A DNA stretch of 64,000 nt from Silurus meridionalis. Taxonomy: Eukaryota; Chordata; Actinopteri; Siluriformes; Siluridae. Each line of letters starts with the position of its first letter. The stretch's first letter is position 1. The notes below the pieces were generated by a model that saw only the letters and a program-made list of their open reading frames with translations, had not been told where the DNA came from and made no database searches. Positions 1 through 9,747 of the stretch are shown here, in pieces. The stretch covers positions 16,927,856 to 16,991,855 of the forward strand of contig NC_060884.1 of NCBI RefSeq assembly GCF_014805685.1, read 5' to 3'. The translations under genes were made by a program, and so were the position numbers.

Positions 1-72
1 GAATGACTGAGAAGTTTGACAACGATAATATCAAAGATAAGGTAAAAATAAATTTACAACAAATACACATAC

Positions 73-539
73 TGTTATGCGAGGTACGGAGGCGGAAGCC
101 GGAGTAACGGCAAACATAAACTTTATTCAGCAAAGGCAGAGCCAACACAAAATACCCGTGCAGACTCGGGATAATCCGGCAAACGGCAGTTCAAAAGAAT
201 ACAACCACGGTGCGTGAAGAAGGAAGCGCGGCACGGGGTGAAGCGACGGGGAAGCGTCTCTAGTCCGAGGTGCGCTGGGAAAGCCAAACGCGGCAGTGGA
301 AAGGACGCGGAGTCCGGGAGGAGAGAGTATGCAGCGGCGACAGCGGAAGCAGCGGAAGCGCGAACACACACATGAACCTACAATAACGGACCCCGAGTGT
401 GGGTGAGTGAGTGGTTTATATGGAGGCAGGGAGAGAGTTCATAATGCGCTTAAGCTGTGTGTGATTTGCGCTGCACGCTTGGGAGCGCGCAGCGGCAAAG
501 GCAGCCTCTGAAGGAGGCGTGGCAGGTGGATTCCTGACA
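73..539 (-). repeat. 3' LTR (in the element's sense)
   Basis: 467 bp, starting TGTTATGCGAGG and ending TTCCTGACA on the plus strand; 466 of 467 positions match the other LTR. The minus-strand AATAAA is at 122-127 and would serve as the poly(A) signal of the element's transcript. Frames seen inside the LTR are duplicated in both LTRs and are not genes. Confidence 0.96.
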
Positions 540-550
540 CCACCCCAAAG
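540..550 (-). other. Polypurine-like tract before the 3' LTR
   Basis: On the minus strand CTTTGGGGTGG directly abuts the LTR start TGTCAGGAATCC. A G-rich tract at this place is expected to prime plus-strand synthesis. It is short and not purely purine, so the assignment rests mostly on position. Confidence 0.5.
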
Positions 551-599
551 GCGGCACGGACGCCCCAAGCTGCCACCAGCCCGGTGGGCCCGGCACTGG

Positions 600-3115
600 A
601 GGAGGGCCTCCAGTCCTCCAGGGTCGAAGGGGACCCGGCCGGAGCCGTCACTGAGCCAGGAACAGCAAGGAAGGGCCCCAGGCGAAGCGACCACACCCGC
701 GGAGAGCCGGGACGGAACACAGCCCCATGCGGAGGCCAGGGACGGGGTGAAGTCCATGGCGCAAGCCAGAGGTGGAGAGACATCCACCACGGAGACCTGG
801 AGCAGAGCGACACCCTCAGCGAAGGCTGCAGGCGGCGCGACGAACCCCCTGGAGACCCGGAGCGTAACGACGACCCCGGCGGAGACAGGAGGCGGAGAGA
901 CGACCCCTGTGGAGACCCGGAGCGGAACGACGCCCTCAGCGGGGACAGGAGGCGGAGAGACGATTCCCCTGGCGACCTGGAGCGGAGCGACGCCCTCAGC
1001 GGAGACAGGAGGCGGCTGTAGGTCCTCGGCGGAGACCTGGAGCTGTGAGACGGCCACAGCGGAGACCCGGAAGGGGTGACGCCACGGCGGGACCTGAGCA
1101 GAGCGACGCCCTCAGCAGAGACAGGAGGCGGAGAGATGACCCCCACGGAGACCAGGAGCGGAGCTACGCCCTCTGCGGAGACCGACGGCGGAGAGGCCCC
1201 ATCCACGGAGCTCTGGAGCAGGCTGACACCCTCGGTGGAGACTGGAGGCGGAGGGATACCAACAGCGGAGACCGGAGGTGGAGCCACGCCCTCAGCGAAA
1301 ACCGGCAGCTGAGCGACTTCCCCTGCGGTGGTCTGGAGCTGAGAGGCGGTAGCCCTGGACACCTGACACGGCATGACTTCCCTGGCAGCAACCTGGAACG
1401 GACCGGCGTTACCCGGGAAGGACAGCAACGGGACCTCATCACCCACGTGGACCTGGAATGGAGAGACAACCTCTGTGACTACCGGAAGCAGGGCAGAGCT
1501 TCCAGCGAGGCTTACCGGCTGGAAGACCCTCGGGGTGGAGACCGGAGATGGAGCGATGCCCCTGACTGAACACAGAGGCTGACTGATGACTTCAACAGGG
1601 TTCATCGTTGTGAGTTCACCCTCCAGAGAACACAGGAGTGACCTGTCCTTGTCCAGGGAGCTTGGAGACAGGATGTCACCGTGAGAGGGGTCCTGAGGCG
1701 AGCCGTCACCGAGGAAGGAGCTCGGGGCAGGCGTCGCCGTGGGAAGAGTCCGGGAGCGAGGCGTCGCCGTGGGAGGAGCTCTGTGACGTGACTTGGTCCT
1801 CAGAGTGCTCGTGGGGCGAGCCGTCACCTTTTTGGAGACTGTGGGGCGAGCCGTCGCCTGCAGATGCAGCCGGGGGCCGTGGTTCGACATCCCCTCCATA
1901 GTCCAGGAACAGAGGTGAGTGCTCTGGGGACCCCTTGGGAAGAGAGAAGGTCTGTGACGTAGCATCGCCTACAGAGTGATCGTGGGGCGAGTCGTCGCTT
2001 CTTGGAAGACTGTGGGGCGAGCCGTTGCCTGCGGATGAAGCCAGGGGCAGCGGTTCGACGTCCCTTTCGCAGTCTTGGAGCGGAGTGGAGAGCTCTGGGG
2101 CACGAGAGATGGCATCGCCCTCAGGGAGACTGTGGGGCGAATCGTCGCCTTCGGTGGAGCCCGGGGGCAACGGGACGACGTCCCTTTCGCAGTCTTGGAG
2201 GCGAGTTGTGCGCTCTGGGATCCCCTTGGATGCAGAGGTATGCTCGGGGATGCGTTGGCGTGGAACCTGGCTTTCCTTGGGAATCGGGAGCGGAGCAGAG
2301 TTCTCATCAGGGTCCTGGAGCAAAGAGGAGCACTCTTGGCGGCCTAGGAGCGGAGAGGAGCTCGCCTGGAGACCCTGGGACAAAGCTGAGCTCTCGGGGA
2401 CTCTCTGGAGCGGAACCGAGCTCTCTGGGACTCTCTGGAGCGGAACCGAGCTCTCGGGTTCGCTCATGGACAGAGAGGAGCTCACGGGTTCGCTCAGGGG
2501 CAGAGAGGAGCTCACGGGTTCGCTCAGGGACAGAGAGGAGCTCACGGGTTCGCTCAGGGACAGAGAGGAGCTCGATGGGTCGCTCAGGGACAAAGAGGAG
2601 CTGTCACGGAGGTCCTGGGACGGGACAGAGCTCTCACGGAGGTCCTGGGACGGAACGGAGCTCTCACGGAGGTCCTGGGACAGAACGGAGCTCTCACGGA
2701 GGTCCTGGGACAGAGCAGACTCTCACGGGGTCCTGGGACAGAACGGAGCTCTCTTCGGAGACCTGGCGAGAGGCGGAGATCTCCGGGAAATCCTGGGACG
2801 GAGCCGGGCATTCACGGAGGTCCTGGGGCCGAACGGAGCTCTCCTCGGGACACGGGAGCGGGAGGAGCTCTCAGGGCCGTTCGGAGCGAAGAGGGCACTC
2901 TGTAGACACCGGTGCGGACGGAGCTCTCCACAGGACCCTGGGCGGGCAGGTCTTCCGGAGATTCTGGAGCAGAAGGAGAGTTCCCGGAGGTCCTGTAGTG
3001 GGACAGAGCCGTCCTGGATGGCCTGGAGTACGGCAGTGATCCCCTGGAGAACCTGAGGCAGAGCGGACCTCCCCTGGAGGGCCTGAAGCAGGGCGGAGAC
3101 CTCCTGGAAGCTCTG
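600..3115 (-). repeat. 30-bp minisatellite forming the gag tail of the LTR element
   Basis: The internal region is almost entirely degenerate units of about 30 bp, that is ten codons. In the minus-strand frames they give decapeptides of several subtypes: VSAEGVAPLL and VSPPPVSAEG near the 3' LTR, SLSEPVSSSL at about 2410-2590, SSVLSQDLRE at about 2610-2730, and SALLQALQGR near gag. Long frames exist on both strands (for example 2002-3039 plus) only because the unit is a multiple of three and lacks stops; they are not separate genes. At least two frame changes break the minus-strand reading. Confidence 0.85.
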
Positions 3116-3553
3116 GCGCGGAACAGCGTTCTCGGGGCCAGGGGTGAGGAGATGGAGATCAGCCGTGGTCATCCCAAGTTCCTTGGTGAGCAGCTGCAGG
3201 AACCGGGCGCAGGAGCGGAACTCTCCTCCAGTCGCATCCCACAACTCACTGGCAAGAGAGAGTGCTTCCCCAGTCAGTAGAGAGATGTGGAACGCGATCT
3301 TAGCACTCTCCGTAAGGAAGCTGGACGGATACGCCTCCATGTAACCTTCCACGCTCCGTAAAAACACGCTCCACTCAGCCCTGTTGCCGGAGAAGCGAGC
3401 CGGGAGTCCTATGACGTCATTTGGGGGGCGTGGCGCTGCCGAGCGTGCCCGAGAAGCGGCTGCAAGCTTCCGGGTTTTCCGGGCGGAGCTTGGCTGCCGC
3501 TGATCGTGGTTGAACGAACCCGACCTCCGAGGCACGGCTCGCGCCGGGACCAT
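2723..3553 (-). CDS. Gag-like protein of the LTR element (sushi class), with decapeptide-repeat tail
   Basis: This frame of 276 residues starts at an ATG in good context (GCC before, G after), 82 bp inside the 5' LTR. Residues about 50-130 resemble the capsid N-terminal region of sushi-class Ty3/gypsy gag proteins: LPARFSGN, then W..FL..V, ES.KIAFHISLLTG, A..LW. From about residue 147 it turns into ten-residue repeats (for example SALLQALQGR, TAVLQAIQDG). The repeats leave their phase after about residue 195 and the frame stops at 2723. The same repeat peptide continues in other frames to about 600, so indels have broken a once longer tail. No zinc knuckle and no protease were seen. It probably supplied only structural gag function; present coding competence is uncertain. 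Confidence 0.7.
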   Translation of the reverse strand: MVPARAVPRRSGSFNHDQRQPSSARKTRKLAAASRARSAAPRPPNDVIGLPARFSGNRAEWSVFLRSVEGYMEAYPSSFLTESAKIAFHISLLTGEALSLASELWDATGGEFRSCARFLQLLTKELGMTTADLHLLTPGPENAVPRQSFQEVSALLQALQGRSALPQVLQGITAVLQAIQDGSVPLQDLRELSFCSRISGRPARPGSCGELRPHRCLQSALFAPNGPESSSRSRVPRRAPFGPRTSVNARLRPRISRRSPPLARSPKRAPFCPRTP

Positions 3554-3579
3554 GGCGTTAATCCGATCATGTCTTGTCC

Positions 3580-3605
3580 TTTTTTTTTTTTTTTTTTTTT
3601 TTTTT
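3580..3605 (-). repeat. 26-nt A tract (T on plus strand) in the element's leader
   Basis: An uninterrupted run of 26 T on the plus strand lies between the primer-binding site and the gag ATG. In the element's sense it is a poly(A) tract inside the 5' leader. Its role, if any, is unknown. Confidence 0.9.
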
Positions 3606-3620
3606 GTATATTCCTTTTCA

Positions 3621-3633
3621 GGGGTCCGTTATT
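3621..3633 (-). other. Primer-binding site of self-priming type
   Basis: One base after the end of the 5' LTR the minus strand reads AATAACGGACCCC. This is a perfect 13-nt complement of GGGGTCCGTTATT at 3956-3944 inside the same LTR, placed about 26 nt after the TATA box and so probably at the 5' end of the RNA. No tRNA-like TGG-starting site is present. Tf1/sushi-group elements prime reverse transcription by folding the 5' end of their own RNA onto the site next to the LTR, and this sequence has that layout. Confidence 0.75.
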
Positions 3634-3634
3634 C

Positions 3635-4101
3635 TGTTATGCGAGGTACGGAGGCGGAAGCCGGAGTAACGGCAAACATAAACTTTATTCAGCAAAGGCA
3701 GAGCCAACACAAAATACCCGTGCAGACTCGGGATAATCCGGCAAACGGCAGTTCAAAAGAATACAACCACGGTGCGTGAAGAAGGAAGCGCGGCACGGGG
3801 TGAAGCGACGGGGAAGCGTCTCTAGTCCGAGGTGCGCTGGGAAAGCCAAACGCGGCAGTGGAAAGGACGCGGAGTCCGGGAGGAGAGAGTATGCAGCGGC
3901 GACAGCGGAAGCAGCGGAAGCGCGAACACACACATGAACCTACAATAACGGACCCCGAGTGTGGGTGAGTGAGTGGTTTATATGGAGGCAGGGAGAGAGT
4001 TCATAATGCGCTTCAGCTGTGTGTGATTTGCGCTGCACGCTTGGGAGCGCGCAGCGGCAAAGGCAGCCTCTGAAGGAGGCGTGGCAGGTGGATTCCTGAC
4101 A
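3635..4101 (-). repeat. 5' LTR (in the element's sense) with promoter
   Basis: Same length and sequence as 73-539 except for one base at 4014. In the minus-strand direction it carries TATAAA (3982-3977). About 26 nt further on is GGGGTCCGTTATT (3956-3944), a plausible RNA start, and AATAAA follows at 3689-3684. This gives a U3/R/U5 order with R running from about 3956 to about 3665. The assignment of R is inferred from motif spacing. Confidence 0.94.
3977..3982 (-). promoter_or_regulatory. TATA box of the LTR promoter
   Basis: TATAAA on the minus strand. Its first T lies 26 nt before the G-run at 3956, the spacing expected between a TATA box and a transcription start. The same motif is present in the other LTR at 415-420. 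Confidence 0.7.
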
Positions 4102-4563
4102 CATACACATTGTACATTTAATTTAATTTTATATTACATGTTTAGTGTAGAACATGAATCATGCACTGAAACATCCATGTTTAGATCCTTAAAGAAATGG
4201 TGCTATTGAACAGCACACCACTCCACTCAAACATGCATCCCACACTTTAGCATAAATGTAATTTTCACCATGTGGAAATAAAGCTGTAAATGTCTACAAG
4301 CTTAAATGCAAATTGTGAGATAAATAGTGGAAGACCAGAAAAGAAACTGTACAAACAACCCAACTGTCCACTGTAAGTTTGACACAGTCAGCAGAACTTC
4401 ATTACCACATTCAAGGCCCTCAGAGGAAATATTTGTCAACTGGGTTACAGAGGCAGAGGGCCATCGCTCTGTAATACTGTCTTGGCTATGAAATAAAAAA
4501 GAAGTTTGTTTGTAGAATAGGCTTGTATTTCACATGTGTTCTTCTCTTTGTCTATGGGTGTAG
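4102..4563 (+). other. CD34 intron remainder, no gene seen
   Basis: AT-rich sequence between the LTR insertion and the CD34 membrane exon. It ends with a normal acceptor (TATGGGTGTAG at 4553-4563). No repeat family was recognised. Confidence 0.6.
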
Positions 4564-4713
4564 GTTGGCATTTTAGAGGCAGAGCCTGTCATTGTGAATG
4601 ACTCTCAAACTGTCTTTATCTCAATCCTCATTACTGGTCTTCTGCTGGCTGTTTTGCTCATTGCTGCATACATACTGAAAACCCGTCACACAGAGGCCAA
4701 AGGAGCATGTCTG
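4564..4713 (+). CDS. cd34: CD34 exon: juxtamembrane and transmembrane segment
   Basis: Acceptor AG at 4562-4563, donor GT at 4714-4715, 50 codons. The hydrophobic core is followed by basic residues KTRHTEAK, giving a type I topology. Reading on past the donor gives only Thr-His repeats from the CA microsatellite, which is not coding. Confidence 0.85.
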
Positions 4714-4716
4714 GTC

Positions 4717-4791
<75 letters not shown>

Positions 4792-7022
4792 AAATGCTGG
4801 GTTTGTCCAGTTTACACACCATTTTTTTTTATGTGGATCTTATGAAAGTAGCCATAGCTAAATAAAAGATATATTATTTCACTTAAGATTAATCATAGAC
4901 AAAACACTGTTTTTTTTTTTCTTTCATTAATTCAGTCATTCATTTATTTTATTTATCCATTATAAAGTTCTGATGTTTTTAGCAATATAATGTTATATAA
5001 TGTTTATAGGTGCATTATAGGATCATTCAGGAATCTACTAACTCCCACCCTTAATTAATAACCATTCTCAAACCAACATTCCTTATCTGCTAACTTTAAC
5101 AGAAATTAGAAAATCTTATGACAACAAGATTCCAGATTAGTGCACTCATTATGGAAAGTTCATCGCAATCCAGTCGTAATACTTTATTTATACACGTTTA
5201 GAGCCAGAAGGAAATCCAGGTCATCTTGATCAGGTGGTCCACAGAACACAAAACTCAAATTTGTTAAATTTAAAGTATTTATTAAAGCGTTTTTATTTAT
5301 GTCGGTCACATGTCAAAGCATAACATTAAGTGCAATAATAAAACATCATAAATACTTCCGGTCTTCATGCTCTTGGAACTACTTTGTCATGTATGGACTG
5401 GCTGCTTTCTGTCCTCATACATGTCCTGCACCACCCTCACATACTTCTCTGACACACCTGAATTCTTCATACAACTCCTCTCTCAACTACCCCGTCGTAC
5501 GCTTACGTATATTAAAAAAAGTACAGCTGAAGTTACATGTTTTGTTAAAATGTTAAAAAAATGATAGGAATTGTAAACAATTTTTTTTTTATATTGCCCT
5601 GAATAAGCTATTATATTTCACATAGCAGGTGTTAGCACATAGTCCCCAAGCTATGATAACTGAATTTAAATGTAAATAGCACATATTGTTGTTATGTAGT
5701 GTTACTGTATTTATATTTTGTGATTGCCATGTAGGAGCCACTGGATGTTTGCCGGTTTAGCTCAGCGCAAAATTAAACAGGCAATCAAGCTAATAATGCT
5801 TGGTATCAACAGAGACAGAGTAACTAAGTGTATACTTTGCAAAGCATTCATGAATCAGAGACTTTTTTATAGGCACCATATGTATGTCTAATTGCAAACA
5901 GGTGGAGTGGTAAGTAGGTTACTGGGAGTGTTTAGTGTGTGGGAGCTGGGAGCTGGGAACCATGTAAGAAGACCATGGTTATAGTAAGACCTGATAGTGC
6001 TAGTAATGATAGTGCCCTTGGTTCTTTTTTTTACAATACAATCACCCAGAACTGCATATTATTTTTATTCATTGATGCTCTGACATTGTTATATTAATAT
6101 ATTTCAAGAATAATTTTTGTTCATAACATAAATGTTCAGTGTATCATAATAACATAAATAACCATCCAATAGCCTGCATTAAAATAAAAAAAAGTTTTTA
6201 TTCGCTAACTGTGACACTGTGATCATTTCTTATTCATAGTTGCACATGAGAAGTGACTGGTTTTTACATAATCAGACAACATATTTTTAGCATTTGCTAT
6301 CAGCACTTTAATATTTTACAATCAAGGTCAGGTTTTTAAAGCAGATTCAAAACAAGAAGCATTGATCATAAACCACACAGTTGCTATACAAAAGGTGATT
6401 CAGGAAGGAATAAATCACTCTTTTACAGATTTACTGTTGACTGTTAGAAGGCACTGGCACACACGTCTTCTTGCAAAACGCTTTTTTTACAATGTAAATA
6501 ATTTACAAATTATTAAAATTGTACATTTTTTGTTACTATAGAGAAGAATAAGGTTACAACATTAATACAAACTTTAATAATAATTTAAGTCAACACCTAC
6601 ATCGCTATCAGTCATGCTGTTATACAAAATTACTCAACACCTTCTGACAAATAGGATTCAGGAATTCCAGAGTCTATTTACAAAAACTGTTCAGAACATG
6701 CAATAGAGATTATATGCAGTGAAGTAATTAGAAATGGATGTATGCAGTATCATGGGGGAAAAAGTCAAGTAGTAGATGTTCATAGTGAAAGTAGCTAGAC
6801 AAATTAGGCAGCCTTTATTTACCTGTGTTTTTCCTGTTCATCTAGGCTGAAGAGATGTTCCAAGTGGATGAACAGAACCAAGGCAATACTCTGTTGTCTG
6901 TAGTCCCACTGCCACCCCAAGAACCAGTAGAGAAACACACCAGCAATGGCGAGTCTTTAGATTCACCTCCCACTAATGGCCACTCAACTACCCAACCACC
7001 AGTTGCTGATTCTGAGGTGTAA
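4564..7022 (+). CDS. cd34: CD34 sialomucin, last two coding exons (partial, 5' exons outside window)
   Basis: Exons 4564-4713 (150 bp, phase 0 at both ends) and 6846-7022 (177 bp with stop TAA) join in frame to 108 codons. The first has a short juxtamembrane stretch and one membrane span (LITGLLLAVLLIAAYIL) followed by KTRH. The second is a cytoplasmic tail ending NGHSTTQPPVADSEV. Mammalian CD34 has a very similar span and ends NGHSARQHVVADTEL, so the C-terminus is diagnostic. CD34 is a cell-surface mucin of blood progenitors and vascular endothelium; the C-terminal segment binds adaptors such as CRKL. The mucin and cysteine-rich parts must lie left of the window. The donor at 4714 runs straight into a CA microsatellite. 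Podocalyxin relatives end in DTHL and fit less well. Confidence 0.88.
4714..6845 (+). other. CD34 last intron
   Basis: 2.1 kb of AT-rich intron. A (CA)n microsatellite runs from about 4720 to 4786, starting 5 bp after the donor. No coding exon or transposon was recognised in the rest. Confidence 0.7.
6846..7022 (+). CDS. cd34: CD34 exon: cytoplasmic tail and stop
   Basis: Acceptor TTCATCTAG at 6837-6845, then 58 codons and TAA. The tail is acidic and proline-rich (VVPLPPQEPVEKH) and closes with NGHS...VADSEV, which matches the conserved CD34 end. It is too short to appear as a long open frame. Confidence 0.87.
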   Translation, partial: AEEMFQVDEQNQGNTLLSVVPLPPQEPVEKHTSNGESLDSPPTNGHSTTQPPVADSEV

Positions 7023-8095
7023 AATCAGATGGCAAAAAGAATGAAGTATTAACACCCACCTCAATTTACATAACCCCATCCCCAATAAAAAGTACCTCAA
7101 TGAAGGTATAAGTAATGTAGACTATTATAGAGATACATCGAAAATTGCAAGGGCAAAATATATATACGGTGTATGAAGTTAAAAGCGATTATGCCTCAAC
7201 TTGTACTGTGAAAAGACTGACCACTGGGAAAACCAGCCATTTCCTGAGCCAAAGAAAAGCTCAGAGTCCCATGCTGACAATGCTAGCATAAAGACATTTT
7301 TTTTTTAAATAATCTTGAAAAAAAAAAATACTATTACTTAATTTGATATACCTTGACATATCTTTTAACCTCTTTTGTAGTAGCCTATACTGCTGTATTA
7401 GTAGCTTATTTTATTCAAGAAGTGTTTTACAAATGGTTAAGCAGGATCATTTAAAATGATGTATTTTAAGCTTTACATACCCGTAGGTAAATCAGATCTT
7501 TTTAAGTGTATTTGTTTTATTAATTTTTAAAGCAAAAACATATCATGATACAGTTCATTTGCTGAAAGTGAAGTTCTTGAATAAATTATGGTTTATTAAC
7601 TGAAGGGATGTTTGTAAGGTTCTACACAAAATCTCTTAAGTTTTCCTAAGGAAATGTACAATAACTTTAACACCTTATGAAACCTTTTTTTGTTTGTTTT
7701 TTTGCTAAGGTGAAAGTTTGTATTCCTGAGGACAACACAGCATTGTCTATGAGAAACATTGTTTTTTTGTGTTCTTCTTTGTACATTTCAGTTATCAAGC
7801 TTTATTTGCATATTTTGTGCTGCAAAATGAAAGGATGCCATTTTGGGAAGCTGTTCAGACACTAAATGATGGTGGCAGTCCCTGAAATGAAGACTAATTC
7901 CTCAGTAGCTCATGGCCAGCTGGCATGAGTATGATTTAGTGAGGAAGGGGATCAGCCAATTCACTGCTTTTTATATATGATAGTTGCTTTTCCAGACCAT
8001 CTGTTAGAGTTTTCTGTAGTTGTAAAGGCTTAGATTTTGTAAAAATGCAAATCCATGCTTTGCTTAAACCAAATAAAGCTATTATGAAAGGCAGA
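7023..8095 (+). other. cd34: CD34 3'UTR
   Basis: The sequence after the CD34 stop is free of recognised repeats and has candidate poly(A) signals AATAAA at about 7083, 7579 and 8072-8077. The last is followed by a change to unrelated sequence. The end point is inferred. Confidence 0.5.
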
Positions 8096-8254
8096 CTTTA
8101 GCAAGCCAAGCAGTCATGTACTTTGTTTCTTTTATAAGCAATTTATTTTTGTACTTTACCTCTTTAGATTGCCTTGCATAATTTTTATGGATGCTGCATT
8201 ATGCATTAACTTTTGCTATGTGTCATGGAGCAGGTGATTTTACAAGTATGACCT

Positions 8255-8320
<66 letters not shown>

Positions 8321-9747
8321 TGTGTGCATACAAGACTAAACATTATTTTAGTTGGTATCTTGGCCAGCACACCCTCAGTAATACCGATTTGCTGGCCAAA
8401 AGCCACAGCTGTGATATAAAGGACTCGCAGCAGAGGCAGCTGTTCTGACTAAAAACCATTACAGAACAGCTCAGCTTTATGCATCCTGATGCAAACCATA
8501 AATAATGAATTTCCTTTTTGTACAGCACTACCGGTGTCACTGACATTATTTGCTGACAAGTAACAAACACGATTCTAGAACAAACACAATAATGGGGGAT
8601 GTTTCACTGCACTTTGGATGCTTAAAGTGAATTAGAATTCTATTCGCATGCCAAAAGTGAATCAAAAGATGATGTTCTCCAATCATTCTGGTTCCATAGT
8701 GTATGTGTGTGTGTGAGTGTGTGTGTGTCTTCAATTAGTTTTTTTTATTGTTTGTATTAACAATGTTTTAATTATCTACTTCATTGAATGCACATTTTTC
8801 TCTTTATGGAATAAAAAAACAACAACACCATGTCCATACTGGTCCAGTGTTTTGTGTGGTTTCTTTTATGCAACATACGTTTTCAATATTCAATTACAAC
8901 CCACATATTCTTTCACACATTTTCACACCATGGCTTTGTTATTGGCTGTTGTTTTTCTATTAACGATGAGACATATTAGATATTATATACACATATCATT
9001 TTGTCCAGATGTGTTTCAGGCATTTTTGCATCCCACATGTTTATGATCATTAATTGTTTTGGTAAAAGAGCCTTTCATTTAAAAGAAATAAATAACTTTT
9101 TTTTATTGCCTAAAAAAATCCACCTCAATTGGCTTCCAACTCAAAGATGAAGATAATTTTAAGGACACCTGACTATGCATACATAACAAAACAAGACAAG
9201 ACTATACTTACTACACATAATGTGTAGAAATAAAATAATGGGTTTGTGTTTTTTAAGATTTATATATGATGGTCTTCACCTACAGTAGTCTATGAATAGC
9301 TTAAATGTGTATAAACATTACATGGATATGCAGAGAGCATGGCCAGAAAATGCAGTGTCAGGTGATACTTGTCCAACTGAAGGGACAAATACATAGTTAA
9401 AAGACTGGGTTATATAAAGATTTTTTGGCACCCAGCTGCATGATTTCCAGTCCCAAACCATGTAATTATGTAGCAGAAACACCCAATGTCTTGCCACTCA
9501 GTGATATAATTCACTAACTGTGTCCATCTCAGACAAACTTTTCTAAGCTCTTCAGCAACTACTCTGTACTGCTCTGGTAATGACAGTTAAGCTTTTTCCA
9601 GCATATTATGACAGGAAAATTCTTTACTTTTTTAGGTGGAACCTTTTCACAGAAATGTATCATGTTTTTATTTGTACATTAAACTGGTTCATTGCTTTAA
9701 AAGATGAAAACAATAAAAAATCTTTATTTGCTGATGCATCTGATCTT
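8096..9747. other. Intergenic DNA, no gene seen
   Basis: AT-rich, with a (TG)n microsatellite at about 8258-8318 and a shorter TG run at about 8703-8728. The open frames here are short and follow these repeats. Confidence 0.6.

Larger units (their letters stand above)
73..4101 (-). mobile_element. Complete non-autonomous LTR retrotransposon, Tf1/sushi-like, gag-only
   Basis: Two 467-bp direct repeats (73-539 and 3635-4101) begin TG and end CA and are flanked by the same 5 bp, CATAC, at 68-72 and 4102-4106, so this is an intact insertion with a target-site duplication. The element reads on the minus strand: the LTR has TATAAA and AATAAA only in that direction, the gag frame runs from 3553 downwards, and a G-rich tract precedes the LTR at 540-550. 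The LTRs differ at one position only (452 A, 4014 C on the plus strand), so the insertion is recent. No protease, reverse transcriptase, RNase H or integrase frame exists between the LTRs, so it must depend on enzymes from another element. It sits in antisense in the CD34 intron upstream of the membrane-segment exon. Confidence 0.95.

Noticed and set aside
123..371. Minus-strand frames in the LTR, repeated at 3685-3933
   Set aside because: They lie in both LTR copies (U5/R region), have no domain, and would be leader or 3' end of the element's RNA.
519..3056. Long plus-strand frames (186-345 codons) in the repeat region
   Set aside because: They are shadows of a 30-bp repeat that lacks stops in several frames; the element reads on the minus strand by LTR, gag and tract evidence.
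4714..4845. CD34 reading through the donor into a Thr-His repeat
   Set aside because: It is a CA microsatellite translated; the next exon at 6846 restores the known CD34 C-terminus in phase.
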